Position numbers and translations under genes: made by a program. The notes under the pieces are model-generated. The model did no database searches. It saw only the letters and a program-made list of their open reading frames with translations, and was not told the DNA's origin. DNA of 64,000 nt from Panagrolaimus kolymaensis (taxonomy: Eukaryota; Nematoda; Chromadorea; Rhabditida; Panagrolaimidae), in contig JAJQJQ010000002.1 of assembly GCA_028622995.1 (NCBI GenBank), positions 6,758,001 through 6,822,000 on the forward strand, read 5' to 3'. Positions 1-11,282 of the stretch are shown piece after piece. Each line of letters starts with the position of its first letter. The first letter of the stretch is position 1.

Positions 1-1
1 T

Positions 2-2008
2 GAAATACCAAATCCAAGAAGTCCCATGCAATTATTAATTGAATTTATGCCTAAAATGGCTAAACTTGTTTTTGATCAAAGTGTTATTAAAGAAAACAAT
101 GAAATATATTATGATTTTGAATTTCTTGAAGATGCATATTACACTTTTAACCCCGGTAAGAACTAGTTCAAAAAAAGAAGAAAATGAAACTAACACATAT
201 TTATTCTTTAAGATTCAAAACCGAAGGTGATTGACAAACTTATTAATAATGTGCCAGTGGATACCATTCCACAAAATTCTTTAGAAGAAAATGGAGGAAA
301 AAATCAACAAAGCCAAAACCGTTTAAATTCATGTAAAAAAGACACAGATGGCTATGATCAAATAATTGCTAATCATCCTTTGTCCCTTATGGCAAGTTTT
401 AAAATTATAGCTATTTTTAAAATTATGAATTTAGGTCGAACACCACTGCTATGATCTCTTTTTTCATCCTCTCGTGGAAGCATATATTGATACTAAATGG
501 AGTCGATTTGCTAAATGGGGCTACTATGCTTGTAAGTTTCTGAAGAAAAAAAAAGTGGAAGGTTTTGAACCGCCATGGATTTTTAAAATAAATGAACAGA
601 ACTCAAAAAATATATTTTAATTCTTGAAAAAAAAGCCTTCCTAATAATATTAACCATTGATCACTTTTTTAGTATGCCTTTTTCATTTTCTCGTTGTGAT
701 TTTTCTTACTTATATTTTATATGATGCTAAAGGAACGACATTGGTACAAAACGACCAAGGAAAGAAGGATGAAACTATGTTAATGGATTTCATGATGACA
801 GTAAGAATATATATATAATATTTGTTAAATTGGATTTTAAAAACTCTTCTTTTTTTAAGCCAACTTCAGCGTGGATTCTTACAGTTTATGGGATAATTCA
901 ACTTATACTCGTTGGATATAAACTTCAACGAGAATTTAATTTAAGAAATCGATGGTTTGAAATTCTTGTTATTGTTTTGACATTGTTAGTTGGAAAACCT
1001 ATTTGTAATTTATTAACCGCCGATTTACATTGGGATATATTTATTATTTTATATTTTTGTTCTTGGCTAAACTTGTTGAATTATTTTAAAAAGCATCCAA
1101 GATTTGGAGTTTATGTTTTAATGGTAAATTTAAAAATCACGCTAATCTAATATCCAAATAAAATTTTTTTTATAGATGCAAGACATTTTAACGTCGTTTT
1201 TAAGATTTGTACCAATTTTTATTATGTTTATGTTACCATTTGTTATTTTGTTTCATGTTTTACTTGGCGAAGAAGTAATTATTTTTTATTTAAAAAATTT
1301 TTAAACACTTATTTTTCCTACCATTTTTTTCTCATTAACCAAGGTTGTTTAAATTTTTAGAGAGATGCTGCTTCGTTTTTCAAGAGATTTGTTCGAACTT
1401 TGGTAATGATGATTGGAGAATTTGATTACAGAGATTCAATTGCAGCCAAAGCTACTTTTATTTCAAGCTTAATTTTTTGCTTATTTATTTTTTTTATAAC
1501 AATCTTTTTTATGAATTTACTCGTGGGTTTGGCTGTCAGTGATATTTCGAAGATTCTTGAAAAAACTACCATCACAAGGAGAATTATGCAAATTGAAACC
1601 ATCCATCACATTGAAATTTCCATGCCAAATTATTTTAGGCGAAAGTATTGGAAAAGTTTTTGTGAAAAGAAAAAAAGTTTGAAAGAATTGGAAAAGCAAA
1701 AACATTATTTTACTTCTGCAAGATTTCGAGAATATTTTAAATGGTTTGGTTTACCTAAAAGTGCAATTAAAGATGAATTTAATGATGATGTAAAACTTTT
1801 ACCTCCCAAAATAACGTGCGTTTTTAATTAAATATTTTAGGAATCTTCTCAATGGGCGATTGCATTAGAAAAGAAATACACCGATTTGGAACGTAAATTA
1901 GAAACGGGTTTAGAAGAAAATAGAAGAAATTTAGCTGATATTAATTCGAATATTATGAATGAGCTTAAAAATATTATGGAAACAATCAAAGATCTTAAAA
2001 AGAAATAA
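2..2008 (+). CDS. trpa-1: TRPA-1 type cation channel, C-terminal part
   Basis: Partial gene; the ankyrin-repeat N-terminus lies off the left edge. Exons read as 2-155, 213-391, 435-531, 673-800, 860-1123, 1176-1274, 1361-1789 and 1841-2008, all in frame. Visible: the linker before the membrane domain (NHPLSLM, HPLVEAYIDTKW), S1 (LCLFHFLVVIFL), later TM segments, the pore stretch VMMIGEFDY, S6 with NLLVGLAVSDI, and a C-terminal coiled-coil-like tail rich in Lys/Glu (DLERKLETGLEENRR). VMMIGEFDY and NLLVGLAV are characteristic of invertebrate TRPA channels. Known role of the family: non-selective cation channel for thermal and chemical sensing at the plasma membrane. The third intron (392-434) begins GC rather than GT. 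The last donor is taken as GTAAAA at 1790 because it alone restores frame to the tail exon. Confidence 0.85.
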
Positions 2009-2305
2009 ATATTTTTTTAATTATGTAAGGGCCCAATTTTAAATCTATCACTGTGGGTTGAAGAAATAAATAAGACTAAACTAACTTAAAAAATATCTCG
2101 AAGAATCAATAAGGTATACATATGCAAATTATTTATTAACAAAAATTCACAAAAAAAGATTTAGTGAAAACAGCAAAAAATTTTGCAAAACAAAAAATTA
2201 CAAATAAAAAATTCGGGAAATTAATTAAGTTTTTTGATTTAGGAAAAAATATAGGGTTTTTTCATTGGCAGCAAAGTTTTTGTTTGTCGGGATCATAATG
2301 AAATT

Positions 2306-2911
2306 TTAAAAAAGCAAAATTCCTTCGCTATGATTTGAAGAGTTTAGCATGTAAATAAAATTGAAGCATCGCCATGCGATAACACAGAAGAAAACATCAA
2401 TGGAGAGTTTGATGGAAGCAGCGCCCAAAAGAACGCCATAATGATTATGGGAACCATCGATGGAAGAATTTGAAATGATGCAGAAAAATATGACAAAAAC
2501 ACAAATGATGCTTATGGCCTGCAAACAAAAAAATAACAAAAACGAGTAAAGGAAAAGTTAAAAAAGATTGGCTTAAAAAAGTGGAATAAAAAAAGAGACT
2601 TTTTTCAAAAGAAAAATGTGACTCACCAAAAGCGCAAATAAAGAAATAAATAATTTTGGACGTAAACGTTGACTGCCAATCATAGGAGCGTAAACAACAG
2701 GGGTAAGAATGGCAGCGACAATTAAACCATATGGAGCCATAATAATGGCAACAGTGATTTCGCATATAAGTCCAATAAGACCCATAATTTTGTTCCAAGT
2801 TTGGCGATGAAGGCCGCCAAAGTAAGGGGAAGGTTGAATGGGTTCATTGGTTATCATGTTGATAACCATACTCGACATCGAGAGAATAAGGCTGAAATAT
2901 TGCAATGACAT
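2306..2911 (-). CDS. Four-TM LAPTM-like membrane protein (divergent member)
   Basis: Two exons, 2911-2627 and 2518-2306, phase 0, 165 aa. Four hydrophobic segments and a short C-terminal tail. The intron sits after the second TM pair, as in the paralogues downstream. This copy lacks the Cys-Cys-x-His-Val motif seen before TM1 in the others (it has FGGLHRQTWNK there), and ends ILLF rather than SNV/LNV. The N-terminus could start at a later Met (MITNEP). Function unknown; membrane localisation is inferred from hydrophobicity. It is the leftmost of twelve such genes in the window. Confidence 0.65.
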
Positions 2912-3653
2912 TTTTTAATTATAAAAATTTTCTCGCAAATGAGTTAAAAATTTAACAAATTTAATAATTACGAAAACTTTGTCCATAAACTAAAGTTTTC
3001 AATCAAAAAATATCTTAGCATTTTCGCCTCTTTACAAAATTTCAAAAATTTTATTAGAATTTGTTATTTTTGTACAAAGATTATAGCCACAAAATTTCAC
3101 AACACAATTATTAATTTTTAGTCAGAAAATGAAAAACATCGTCAAAAAATCCGCTAACGGCAAATTTGGATTAAACCAAAAAGAAAAAGCGAAAAGAAAA
3201 AATGATTCACTTTCTCAAAAAAAAATCGTTGGTTTTACTACCGCTGTTGATATTTTCCACAAATCCATTTTGTTTTTGGTTTTGTTTTGTTTTGGAATTC
3301 GCCGTAAAAATGAACGAAAGAGAAAAAAATGCGCAAAAATAAAAAATAAAAAAAGCCGCAATCTTTGTTTTTCTTTGCTTTCTTTTTTTGCTTTTATTTC
3401 AGATTGATCATTGCTTTTTTTTTATAGATGTGTCAGAAAAAAGCAAGTACAAAAATCTGTAGGAAATTTATTTCTTTTTTCTTTATTTGAATCACAGATT
3501 AACGTATTTCTTTCTAATATTTATTTTAGTAAAAAAAATTACTGTAGATATAATTTATTTAAAAAAAGCGAACAAAAAGAAAAAAACAAAACAATCCATT
3601 TCAAAGCTTTACTTCGGGCTCGTGATGGAAAATACAAAACATGTAAATAAATG
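2912..3653. other. Intergenic, no supported gene
   Basis: AT-rich spacer between two genes on the minus strand. It holds short plus-strand frames rich in Lys and Phe (3129-3650) with no splice logic, no domain and no paralogue; I regard them as chance. Confidence 0.5.
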
Positions 3654-4233
3654 TTAATAATATCGATTTTGTTGGCGAATATTTTCAAGTTCTTTTTTAA
3701 CAAAATAAAGTTTGCATCGAGATGCTGTGATAAAAAACCAAATATCTAGAGTTAATCGAACTGCAGCGCTAATACATATGACAATATATATAATAATCCG
3801 AATGTATTTATTATAATCATCATCGCCATGAACTTTGTCATCGTTAAGCAACAAATAAATAACATATATAAAACCATAAAAAGCCATAAGTATGTCTATG
3901 CTCTGAAGCAAAAAAAAAAGATATGTAATAATAAAGATAGATTAAATAAAAACGCAAGCTTACAACGGCTAAGATAATGAAATAAATACTTCCAGTTTTA
4001 TTTTTACGAATTCCATAAATGCCTAAAGCATAGCATAAAACAAAGCCCGCGGTTATTCCAGCTCCAAATGGAAAGAAAGCTAAAATATATAAAAAGCTTC
4101 CAATTAAATAAAACCAACAAAATATTTGTGTTGCCGTGGTTATGTGACATCCACAACAACAACGAATTTCTTTTTTAGAATCTTCTGCTGCTTGACCCTC
4201 AACTTCGTTCATGTTAATTTTCTTATGCTGCAA
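3654..4233 (-). CDS. Four-TM LAPTM-like membrane protein
   Basis: Exons 4233-3964 and 3902-3654, phase 0, 172 aa. The N-terminus carries CCCGCHITTATQIF immediately before TM1, matching the Cys-rich His-Val/Ile-x-T signature of LAPTM4/5-type lysosomal membrane proteins and the paralogues here. TM2 to TM4 follow, with the conserved Arg-Cys near the end of TM4 (ASRCKLYF). The loop between TM3 and TM4 is charged (DDDYNKY) and longer than in the tandem copies. LAPTM proteins act in lysosomal trafficking, but the relationship here rests on a short motif and topology only. Confidence 0.7.
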
Positions 4234-4303
4234 GCTTTAAAATACAAATGATGAAAAGAGAAAAATGAAAGAAAAAAAATGCTATTTTGGGAAAAAAAGA
4301 AAA

Positions 4304-4510
4304 CTAAAGAAAAAGCTTGGGCATATATTTGTACCGACGATGACTTTGCTGATAACGATAAAACAAAGAAAAAAAATTATTTAGTTCTGTATTAAAAACT
4401 TTGTAGGCATCGCCTTCTTTTAGCTTATCATTTAAAAGTTGGAAAAGATTTTGAGTGAAAAAAAGCAGAATGAAAAGAATAAGAAAATATTTTAAAAAAA
4501 CCAAGCACAT
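4304..4510 (-). CDS. Putative small secreted peptide
   Basis: Single short frame of 68 aa with a strong N-terminal signal-like segment (MCLVFLKYFLILFILLFF) followed by a polar, tyrosine- and arginine-rich tail (SHRRYKYMPKLFL). No known domain recognised. It lies upstream of the four-TM gene on the same strand. It could be a chance frame in AT-rich DNA; the true ATG and the amphipathic tail argue mildly for a real gene. Confidence 0.35.
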   Translation of the reverse strand: MCLVFLKYFLILFILLFFTQNLFQLLNDKLKEGDAYKVFNTELNNFFSLFYRYQQSHRRYKYMPKLFL

Positions 4511-4923
4511 TTCGCAATTTTAATTCATTTACTAATTCTGCAAAACATAAATCTATTTAACTAATTTTTTGTATTTATAAATTTGTTTTTATTTTTCAAA
4601 GAACGACAAAACATAAAAATAAATCTCGAACAATAATAAAAACAACAAGTTTCTTAAAAAAATATTCCAAGCTTTGAACAATTCTTTTGCTATTTTTTAT
4701 TTAAGCATGCCCTAATTATACATACTATGGCGTCATTATTTCCCGCGCTTTTTTGCAATTAAAATTTTAAATTTTAGCGCTAAAAGTCAAAATCTGCAAA
4801 CACTTTTATTCTCGATTTTTATTAGTAATTTTCTTAAAAAAATTCCTTTTTGAACTCATTTTCTATCTCGTAAAATTTTGATCCATTGTGTATCTAATTT
4901 AACCCATTTATAGCTCCTCAAAT

Positions 4924-5274
4924 ATGTCAAATCAACATCATCATTCTCGTCGCTATTTACGAGAAATGGAACGAAGGCGGCGGTCTTTTGTTATTATTGG
5001 ATTACCTGAAATTCCGGAAAGAGATAGGATTCGACGTGGCACAGAAGATTATCTTGCTGCATGTGATATTGTTCGACATCTTGGAGTCGATGGTGACGTT
5101 CACGCACATCGTGTAGGAAATGGACCAGAAGGATCTCGAAATCTTATGGTTACATTGCCAACATCGGAAGCAAGGGATCTCGTTCTTCAACGCAAGCACT
5201 TTCTCTTTGGTATCGATAAAGTTGCTACTTTGCGCCTTCAGGCTGCTCATATTTATCCTCCTCCACCATTTTAA
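4924..5274 (+). CDS. RRM-like protein related to LINE ORF1 (standalone)
   Basis: Single exon, 116 aa. N-terminus His/Arg-rich, then RRSFVIIGLPEIPERD, a helix, VRHLGVDGDV, HRVGNGPEGSRNLMVTLP and ARDLVLQRKH. The order (SxVIxGLPE ... LGV ... RxG ... RxLxVxLP ... L) matches the RRM-type nucleic-acid-binding domain of L1-like retrotransposon ORF1 and of nematode proteins derived from it. No reverse transcriptase follows, so this is either an ORF1 remnant or a co-opted host gene. Base composition is less AT-rich than the neighbours. The frame stays open past the TAA at 5272-5274 for about 40 more codons with a biased His/Tyr/Gln/Ser composition, suggesting recent truncation. Confidence 0.55.
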   Translation: MSNQHHHSRRYLREMERRRRSFVIIGLPEIPERDRIRRGTEDYLAACDIVRHLGVDGDVHAHRVGNGPEGSRNLMVTLPTSEARDLVLQRKHFLFGIDKVATLRLQAAHIYPPPPF

Positions 5275-5910
5275 TATGCTCATCAACATCATGCTGCTTA
5301 TATGAATCTTTCTTATGATAATTATCATCCATCTCAATCAACTCAATATTCTTTTTTATCTTTGTTTATCACTTTTTGTTGTTGTTTTGTTTTTTGTTTT
5401 TCGTTTTTTAATGTGCAATAAATTTTTCTTTAATAATTTCAAAGAGTATCATCTCCACGCACTTATTTTGAACAAAAACAAAGTTTCCTAATTTATTATT
5501 CGACTTGAAAAGAAAAAATTGGAAGAAAAATAAATCTAGGAAAGATCAATTTAGAAAAAGAGATGACATTTTCTGAAGAAGAAGAAAAAGTTGAAAACAA
5601 AGATAAAAAAGACACTGAAAGAAAATTATTTGAAGGATAAAATCTAAAAGTTCTTCGATCCACAGCACTTAAAAAATCACGCTTTATTTTATTTTATTGT
5701 ATTTTAAACCACAAAAAAATTAGCCGGACAAAAATTAAAAAAAAAACTTATGAAAGAATAAAAAACATGATTGCGGAAGAATGATTTTTTTTCGTAGCTT
5801 TATTGGCTAAATTCTCCAAAAAAAGTAATAAAATATTTTCTAAATTCAGAAAATTAAAAAGAATTCAAAAAACGTTTTTAACGAAATAAAGTTCAGCAAA
5901 GGAGGTAATT
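5275..5910. other. Intergenic; in-frame extension of the RRM-like gene, then nothing clear
   Basis: The first 70 bases continue the RRM-like frame beyond its stop. Further on, an isolated 25-codon frame (5563-5640, MTFSEEEEKVENK...) is Glu/Lys-rich and unsupported. No other signal seen. Confidence 0.4.
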
Positions 5911-6467
5911 TTAAACACTGATTACAGATTTGGCCATCTTTTTCTTTTTCATTTCAATGATATATTCAAAGGAGCGTGAAACGACCATGGTGGAAAAAAC
6001 AGAAACAAAAAATAGAGTGCATGCTAATGATAAACAGATGAGAATTGTGGAACGTTGGCTTTTGGGAGTACCCAAATATACAAACAAGAATACTATGACA
6101 ACAACGGAAACTAAGGAAATCAAAGAAAGGAGAACCTAAAATTAATTTATTCCTTAAAGACAGAAAAAATAAGGAAAACATAACTTACACAATAGATATG
6201 ATAAAAGATTAATAAAGAAGCTTTATTTGAATTGATTCCAATAAAAGCTGCAATAGAGATCTGGAAAATTACGACTGCAAGCATGATCAAATGCGATGGC
6301 AGGAATGTCCCGAGAACAATCCAAACCAAAGCATTAATTGCGGCAAATAATTGAGTTGCCGTTGTGACGTGTATACCGCCAATACATCTGTAATTTGGGA
6401 AAATTTGAGGTTCTTCCTTAGCGGTTTGGTAACTGCTGTTGTTGATGTAGGAAGATACACCACCCAT
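5911..6467 (-). CDS. Four-TM LAPTM-like membrane protein
   Basis: Exons 6467-6189 and 6135-5911, phase 0, 167 aa. Asn/Gln-rich N-terminus, then NYRCIGGIHVTTATQLF before TM1, a reduced form of the family Cys/His signature (one Cys kept). Four hydrophobic segments; the final one ends in STMVVSRSFEYI, so the Arg-Cys pair of paralogues has become Arg-Ser. The tail is basic (EMKKKKMAK). More diverged than the six-gene tandem block to its right. Confidence 0.65.
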
Positions 6468-7098
6468 GGCTAAAGATGCAAAAAAATATTAAAAGAAGAA
6501 ATTTTTACAAACGAAATAATGGAATAAAAAAATGCAACGCAACTTTTGTATAAAAAAAAATTACGACACGCAAAAAGAAAAAAAATCCCTTCAATATCAA
6601 TGAATCCTGTTAGAATGTGTTTTTTTTTTTTTGATTTATCAGAAATGGTTGATGATAGAAAAAATTTAAAACCAAATTCATGTTTAAAAGAAAAGCAACT
6701 TTTTTTTATTTCAATTTTAAACATAAAATTCATGCCAGACAAAAACAAGAGAAAACCAATGAAAATAAAATAAAGTAGATTTAAGAGTGAATCTTTTTTT
6801 TCGATGTAAAAACGAAAACACCAACTCCAAATGCATAATGTGCGCCGCTTTTTTTTCAACAAAAATAAAAGATGTGTGATGAAATATCTTCTGCTCTTTG
6901 GCAGGTGTTTCGATAGTGGATATAAAAACAAAGTGCATCATTGAGTTTTTAGCAATGAATCATAAAGGAAAGAAAATAATTTTAAAAGGTTAGAAAAGAG
7001 CGAAAAAAAGAGAGAAAACAAAATAATTTAAATTTTAACAAAAAAAAGAAAATTTGTCGGTGTTTTGACCTTTGAGATGTTAAAAAACGTTTTTTTAT
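6468..7098. other. Intergenic, no supported gene
   Basis: Long poly-T/poly-A tracts with overlapping open frames on both strands; none has a domain, splice pattern or paralogue. Confidence 0.5.
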
Positions 7099-7621
7099 TT
7101 AGACATTGAATGACATTTGGGCGCCGCCATTAGTTGCACGAATTTCTTTCAAATATTCATAACATCGAAATGCGATGGCACAACCAATAATATCGATTCC
7201 CATTTCAAAGAAAGCAATTCTCAAAATTTTATTCATTGTTTCAGGAATAAAAAAATATCCAGTAAAAACATAGCCAAGTAAAGTAAGAATTGAAATTAAG
7301 CTAGCCACCATTCCAATCGCCTGAAAAAAAATTCAAATAGTTTTTTAAATTACTAAAAAAATTAGTTACCGTATAAATGAGGTAAGGGAAAATTAACCTT
7401 GGTTCCCGTCTTTTAATTGCCACGATAGGAGTCAAAAAAATTGCAATTAAAAAGGCGCCAACCAAAATCGCAATCCATCGATGTTTTTCAAAAATTAATG
7501 AAATGTTTACGCAAGTTCTAATAATATCGATGATGCAAACAACTTTCATTCCAGTAATAACATGAAATCCACAAGCTACTTGATATTTCAATGAATTTGG
7601 GTCTAAATCATTTGTCGACAT
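7099..7621 (-). CDS. Four-TM LAPTM-like protein, tandem copy 1
   Basis: Exons 7621-7370 and 7320-7099, phase 0, 157 aa. Core signature DPNSLKYQVACGFHVITGMK, TM1 to TM4, then AFRCYEYLKEI and a C-terminal SFNV. First of six closely related genes head-to-tail on this strand; each has the same intron position after about residue 85, the same LSF/LAFME motif before TM4 and the same RCYxYL after it, indicating recent duplication. Confidence 0.75.
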
Positions 7622-7882
7622 AATTTAAGAATACTCACTCGTTTAGTTTGAAATTTGTCTGAAAAAAGGCTTTTTTAGGCTATAACAATTTTTTTTCCTT
7701 CTCATTTTGTGTATTTGGAAAAAAATATGGAATGAAAAAAGGCAGTTTTGATTGGATCAAGTTTCCGATAATTTATGGACTTTAAAATTATATAAACTTT
7801 TAAATTGAAGCAAAATATGGTTTATTTTTTTGGAAAAAAAGAGAGAAAAATAAAACAAAAAATTTGATCAAATATTAATTTT

Positions 7883-8407
7883 TTAGACATTAGACAAAAG
7901 TTGAGCTGCTTGGCTGGCTTTTTGCAATTCATATAAATATTGATAACATCGAAATGCCATAATTGTGCTAATACAACAAATTCCAAGTTCCATAAAAGCC
8001 AAATTTAAAACTCTATCATCACCGACAAATATATTTCCAGCAAAATGGTAACCAATGAAATACAGAATTGTACCGATTTGATAAATTAAGCCAATAACCT
8101 TAAAAAGAATTCATTTTTGATAATAAAAAAAAGATATTTTTTTAATTACGCAAAGTGTTAAATAAGGGATCATCCATTTAGAATTTAGCTTTTTGATTGC
8201 TACAAATGGAGTAAGAAAAAATATTGAAAAAATTGCAACAAAAATAAATACAAGCAATCGATGGGCTTCAATAACTAAAGCACAATGAGCAAAATTTACA
8301 ATTATATCAACGACACAAGCGATTTTGGTTCCAACTGTGACATGAAATCCACAACCAAATTGGTATTTTGGTGAATTAGGGTCAAATGTCGGAATATCTG
8401 CCATCAA
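7883..8407 (-). CDS. Four-TM LAPTM-like protein, tandem copy 2
   Basis: Exons 8407-8150 and 8098-7883, phase 0, 157 aa. FDPNSPKYQFGCGFHVTVGTK precedes TM1; second exon reads VIGLIYQIGTILYFIGYHF, FVGDDRVLNLAFMELGI, FRCYQYLYELQKA, ending LLSNV. Two Met codons at the start; the second (MADIPTF) aligns better with paralogues. A GTTACAT-like element lies about 130 bp upstream. Confidence 0.75.
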
Positions 8408-8667
8408 AATATTAAGGAAAATTTATTGAGATTTTTATAGCTTCGAAGTGCAATTTGTTGGCAATTAAAATAGAAAAGAAATCAAGTGTTCTTTGTTGAA
8501 AAATATGAAAGAGATTTTTTCTAAAAAATGAATGCTATCGAACGATGGTTTTATGTTACTTTTTTTTTCAAACTTATACAAACAAATTTTTTGAGCGAAC
8601 GCAAAATTTTATCATTTTTTATTTGAAAAAAAAAACAACACAACTTTAAAAATGATGGTAAGATGAT

Positions 8668-9197
8668 TTATTCTATTTGAACATTGGAAAATGACATAAC
8701 TCGATTAGATTTTTGAATTTCACTCAAATATTGATAGCATCGATAAGCAATAATGAAACCAAATCCACCAATTCCCATTTCCATGAAAGACAAATTTATA
8801 ACTCTATCTTCTCGAACAAACTCTTTTCCAGCGAAATGAGACCAAATGAAATCAATGATAAGAAAGATTTGAGAAAATAAACTAAAACCCTAAAAAAATG
8901 AAAATTATTTTTGCCAAAGAAAAAGATTAGTTTTTTTACAGCAAGAATAAGATAGGGTAGCATCCATTTTGGTCGAATATATTTAATTGCAATAAATGGA
9001 GACAATGCAATCAGTGAAAATATTGAAATGACAATAAACATAATCAATCTTATATTTTCCTCGGTTATAGCAGCGTGTGCAAAACCCATAATAACATCAA
9101 AAATACACAAAACTTTTAGTACTGTTGTGACATGATATCCACAAGCAAATATATATTTGGAAGATTGAATATCAAAGACTGGGGCATTCATTTCCAT
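8668..9197 (-). CDS. Four-TM LAPTM-like protein, tandem copy 3
   Basis: Exons 9197-8940 and 8889-8668, phase 0, 159 aa. FACGYHVTTVLK before TM1, second exon with WSHFAGKEFVREDRVINLSFMEMGI and YRCYQYLSEIQKSN. The C-terminus is extended by three residues past the usual SNV (SNVQIE). The intron donor is the weak GTAAAA. The upstream spacer holds the conserved family element at 9301-9345. Confidence 0.75.
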
Positions 9198-9497
9198 AAC
9201 AATTAGTTTAAAAAAATTAAGTTTAAAAATTTATTAGGGCAAATTTGTCGCAGAATTCGATCTAAAGCAACGCTTTTTTGGAAAAGTCTGAGAGACATGG
9301 AAAGAAAAAAATGAATGCCATCGAACGGTTTCATGTTACATTTTTTATTTATAATTTAAACAAACACTTTTTATTTAATCAAAGCCATAACTTGTTTTAT
9401 TTTTTTTATGTATAAAAAAACCATTTATTAAACTTTTTTTCAGTCAAGAGAAAAAATATCAAAATTTATTTGCAAAAAAAAACAACAGCAAAGTTTT

Positions 9498-10029
9498 TTA
9501 AACATTCAATAAGGGATTAACAAAATTAGCTTTTCGAATTTCACATAAATATTCATAACATCGATAAGCAATAATGGTGCCAACACAATCAAGCCCAAAT
9601 TCCATAAAAGCCAAATTTATTCTACGATCTTCATTTGGAAAAGTTTCACCAGCAAAATGTTTGACAGTGAAATTAAAAATTTCATAAAATTCAAAAGCAA
9701 ACGCGATTCCCTGAAAGCATAAAACAAATTACATTAGTAAAGAAGGGTTAATTTTTTACGAGGAGAGTAAAATAAGGGAACATCCATTTTGGTTGTGATT
9801 TTGTTATTGCAATGATTGGCGACAATATAATTGGTGTAAAAAATCCATCAACTAAAATTGGTATCCATATATCATGAATCTGTGCATTCTCATCTAAGAG
9901 TAACGCAGAATGCATAAAAATTGTAATCACATAGAAAATACAAACAACTTTCATCCCAGTAGTAACATGGAAGCCACAACAAATTTGATATTTTAGTGTG
10001 TTAAGGTCAAACTCGATTCTGGGTGACAT
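9498..10029 (-). CDS. Four-TM LAPTM-like protein, tandem copy 4
   Basis: Exons 10029-9760 and 9710-9498, phase 0, 160 aa. I chose MSPRIEFDL as start because it aligns with MSTNDLDPN in copy 1. ICCGFHVTTGMK before TM1; a slightly longer TM1-TM2 loop (DENAQIHDIW). Second exon has HFAGETFPNEDRRINLAFMEFGL and YRCYEYLCEIRKAN, ending LLNV. The conserved upstream element lies at 10165-10195. Confidence 0.75.
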
Positions 10030-10360
10030 AATATAATCAAGACAAAGTTTTTGTAGTTTCAATAAATTTAGAATACAAAGTATACACTAAAAAAAGCTTT
10101 TAATTTTTAATCAAAAAGTTTTTTTTTTTGAAAAATTGTGAAATAATTTGTTTAAAAAATGGAAGAATTTCGAACGGTTTCATGTTACATTTTTTTGATG
10201 CTTTTAGTTTACACAAACCATATATTTTCCAATCCATTGCATAATTTTGTTTAATTTTTTTTATTATTTCGGAGAATGCAAAATATTGGTTTTTATTAAA
10301 GAAAAATTTGAGAATAAAGAAACAAATCCAAAAAAGCGATACAATAACTTTATTTAAACT

Positions 10361-10888
10361 TTAAACTTTCGTCAAAGGCAAATCGGATTTAGCTTTTTGT
10401 AATTCGCAAAGATATTGATAACATCGATATGCAAGAATAGTGCCAATACTATCGATTCCAATTTCCATAAAAATTAAACTTAGAGCTCTATCATCGTCAC
10501 CAAAATAATTTCCTGCTAAATGATCTCCAATAAAAGTCACCATTTCAGAAATTTGGAGGAGCAAATATAAAACCTACGAACAAAAAATGTTTAAAATTAT
10601 TTAACTTTGAGTATTTAATTATTTTTTTACACTTACACCAAAAATGAGATATGGAAGCATCCATTTGGATTCCATTTTGTTGAATGCCACAAATGGAGTT
10701 AACGTAATTGCGGAACAAATTAAAAGTAAAATAATCATTATCCATAAATCATCTCCGCCCATCATTAAAGCAGCATGTGTAAATTCAGTAATAATATCAA
10801 CGATACACACAACTTTCATTCCGGTAATAACATGATAACCGCAACCAATTTGATATTTTGATGAATTTGGATCAAATACAGTGGACAT
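10361..10888 (-). CDS. Four-TM LAPTM-like protein, tandem copy 5
   Basis: Exons 10888-10637 and 10573-10361, phase 0, 154 aa. FDPNSSKYQIGCGYHVITGMK, TM1 and TM2 separated by MMGGDDLW, then HLAGNYFGDDDRALSLIFMEIGI and YRCYQYLCELQKAK. The C-terminus is LTKV rather than SNV. Upstream element is weakened (11035-11060). Confidence 0.75.
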
Positions 10889-11282
10889 AACTTTTGATTT
10901 AACAAAAAAATAAAAAATTAATTAAACTTTGATTTTGAAGCACGAATTCAGCGTTTATGGAAGAAAGAAAAGTTTTTTTTAAAGCGAAAAGTACAACAAA
11001 GCTTCTAAAATGCACTTCCAAAAAACGATGAAGAAGAGTTTCAGATTACACAATTTTTTTTTGATTTCTTCGCTTTCAGTTAACACAAACAAATTTTTTC
11101 CAATCAAAATATAAATATTTTTTTTGTTTTCGATTTCAAGAAAGAAAAAATATTTTTATTGTTGAAAAAAGGTTAAAAATTTACAGCAGAAAATATGCAA
11201 AAAAAAATTAGATAAATAAACTTTGAATCGATATGTAAAAAAAAAGTATGAAAACCAAAAATACAATAATTTTGTTGTTTTT

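Noticed and set aside
3129..3650. Two consecutive plus-strand open frames rich in Lys and Phe
   Set aside because: Low complexity, no splice pattern, no paralogue or domain, and composition equal to the surrounding spacer.
6470..6941. Minus-strand frame of 153 codons beside a four-TM gene
   Set aside because: Driven by poly-T tracts; no signal peptide, domain or related gene; overlapping frames are equally open.
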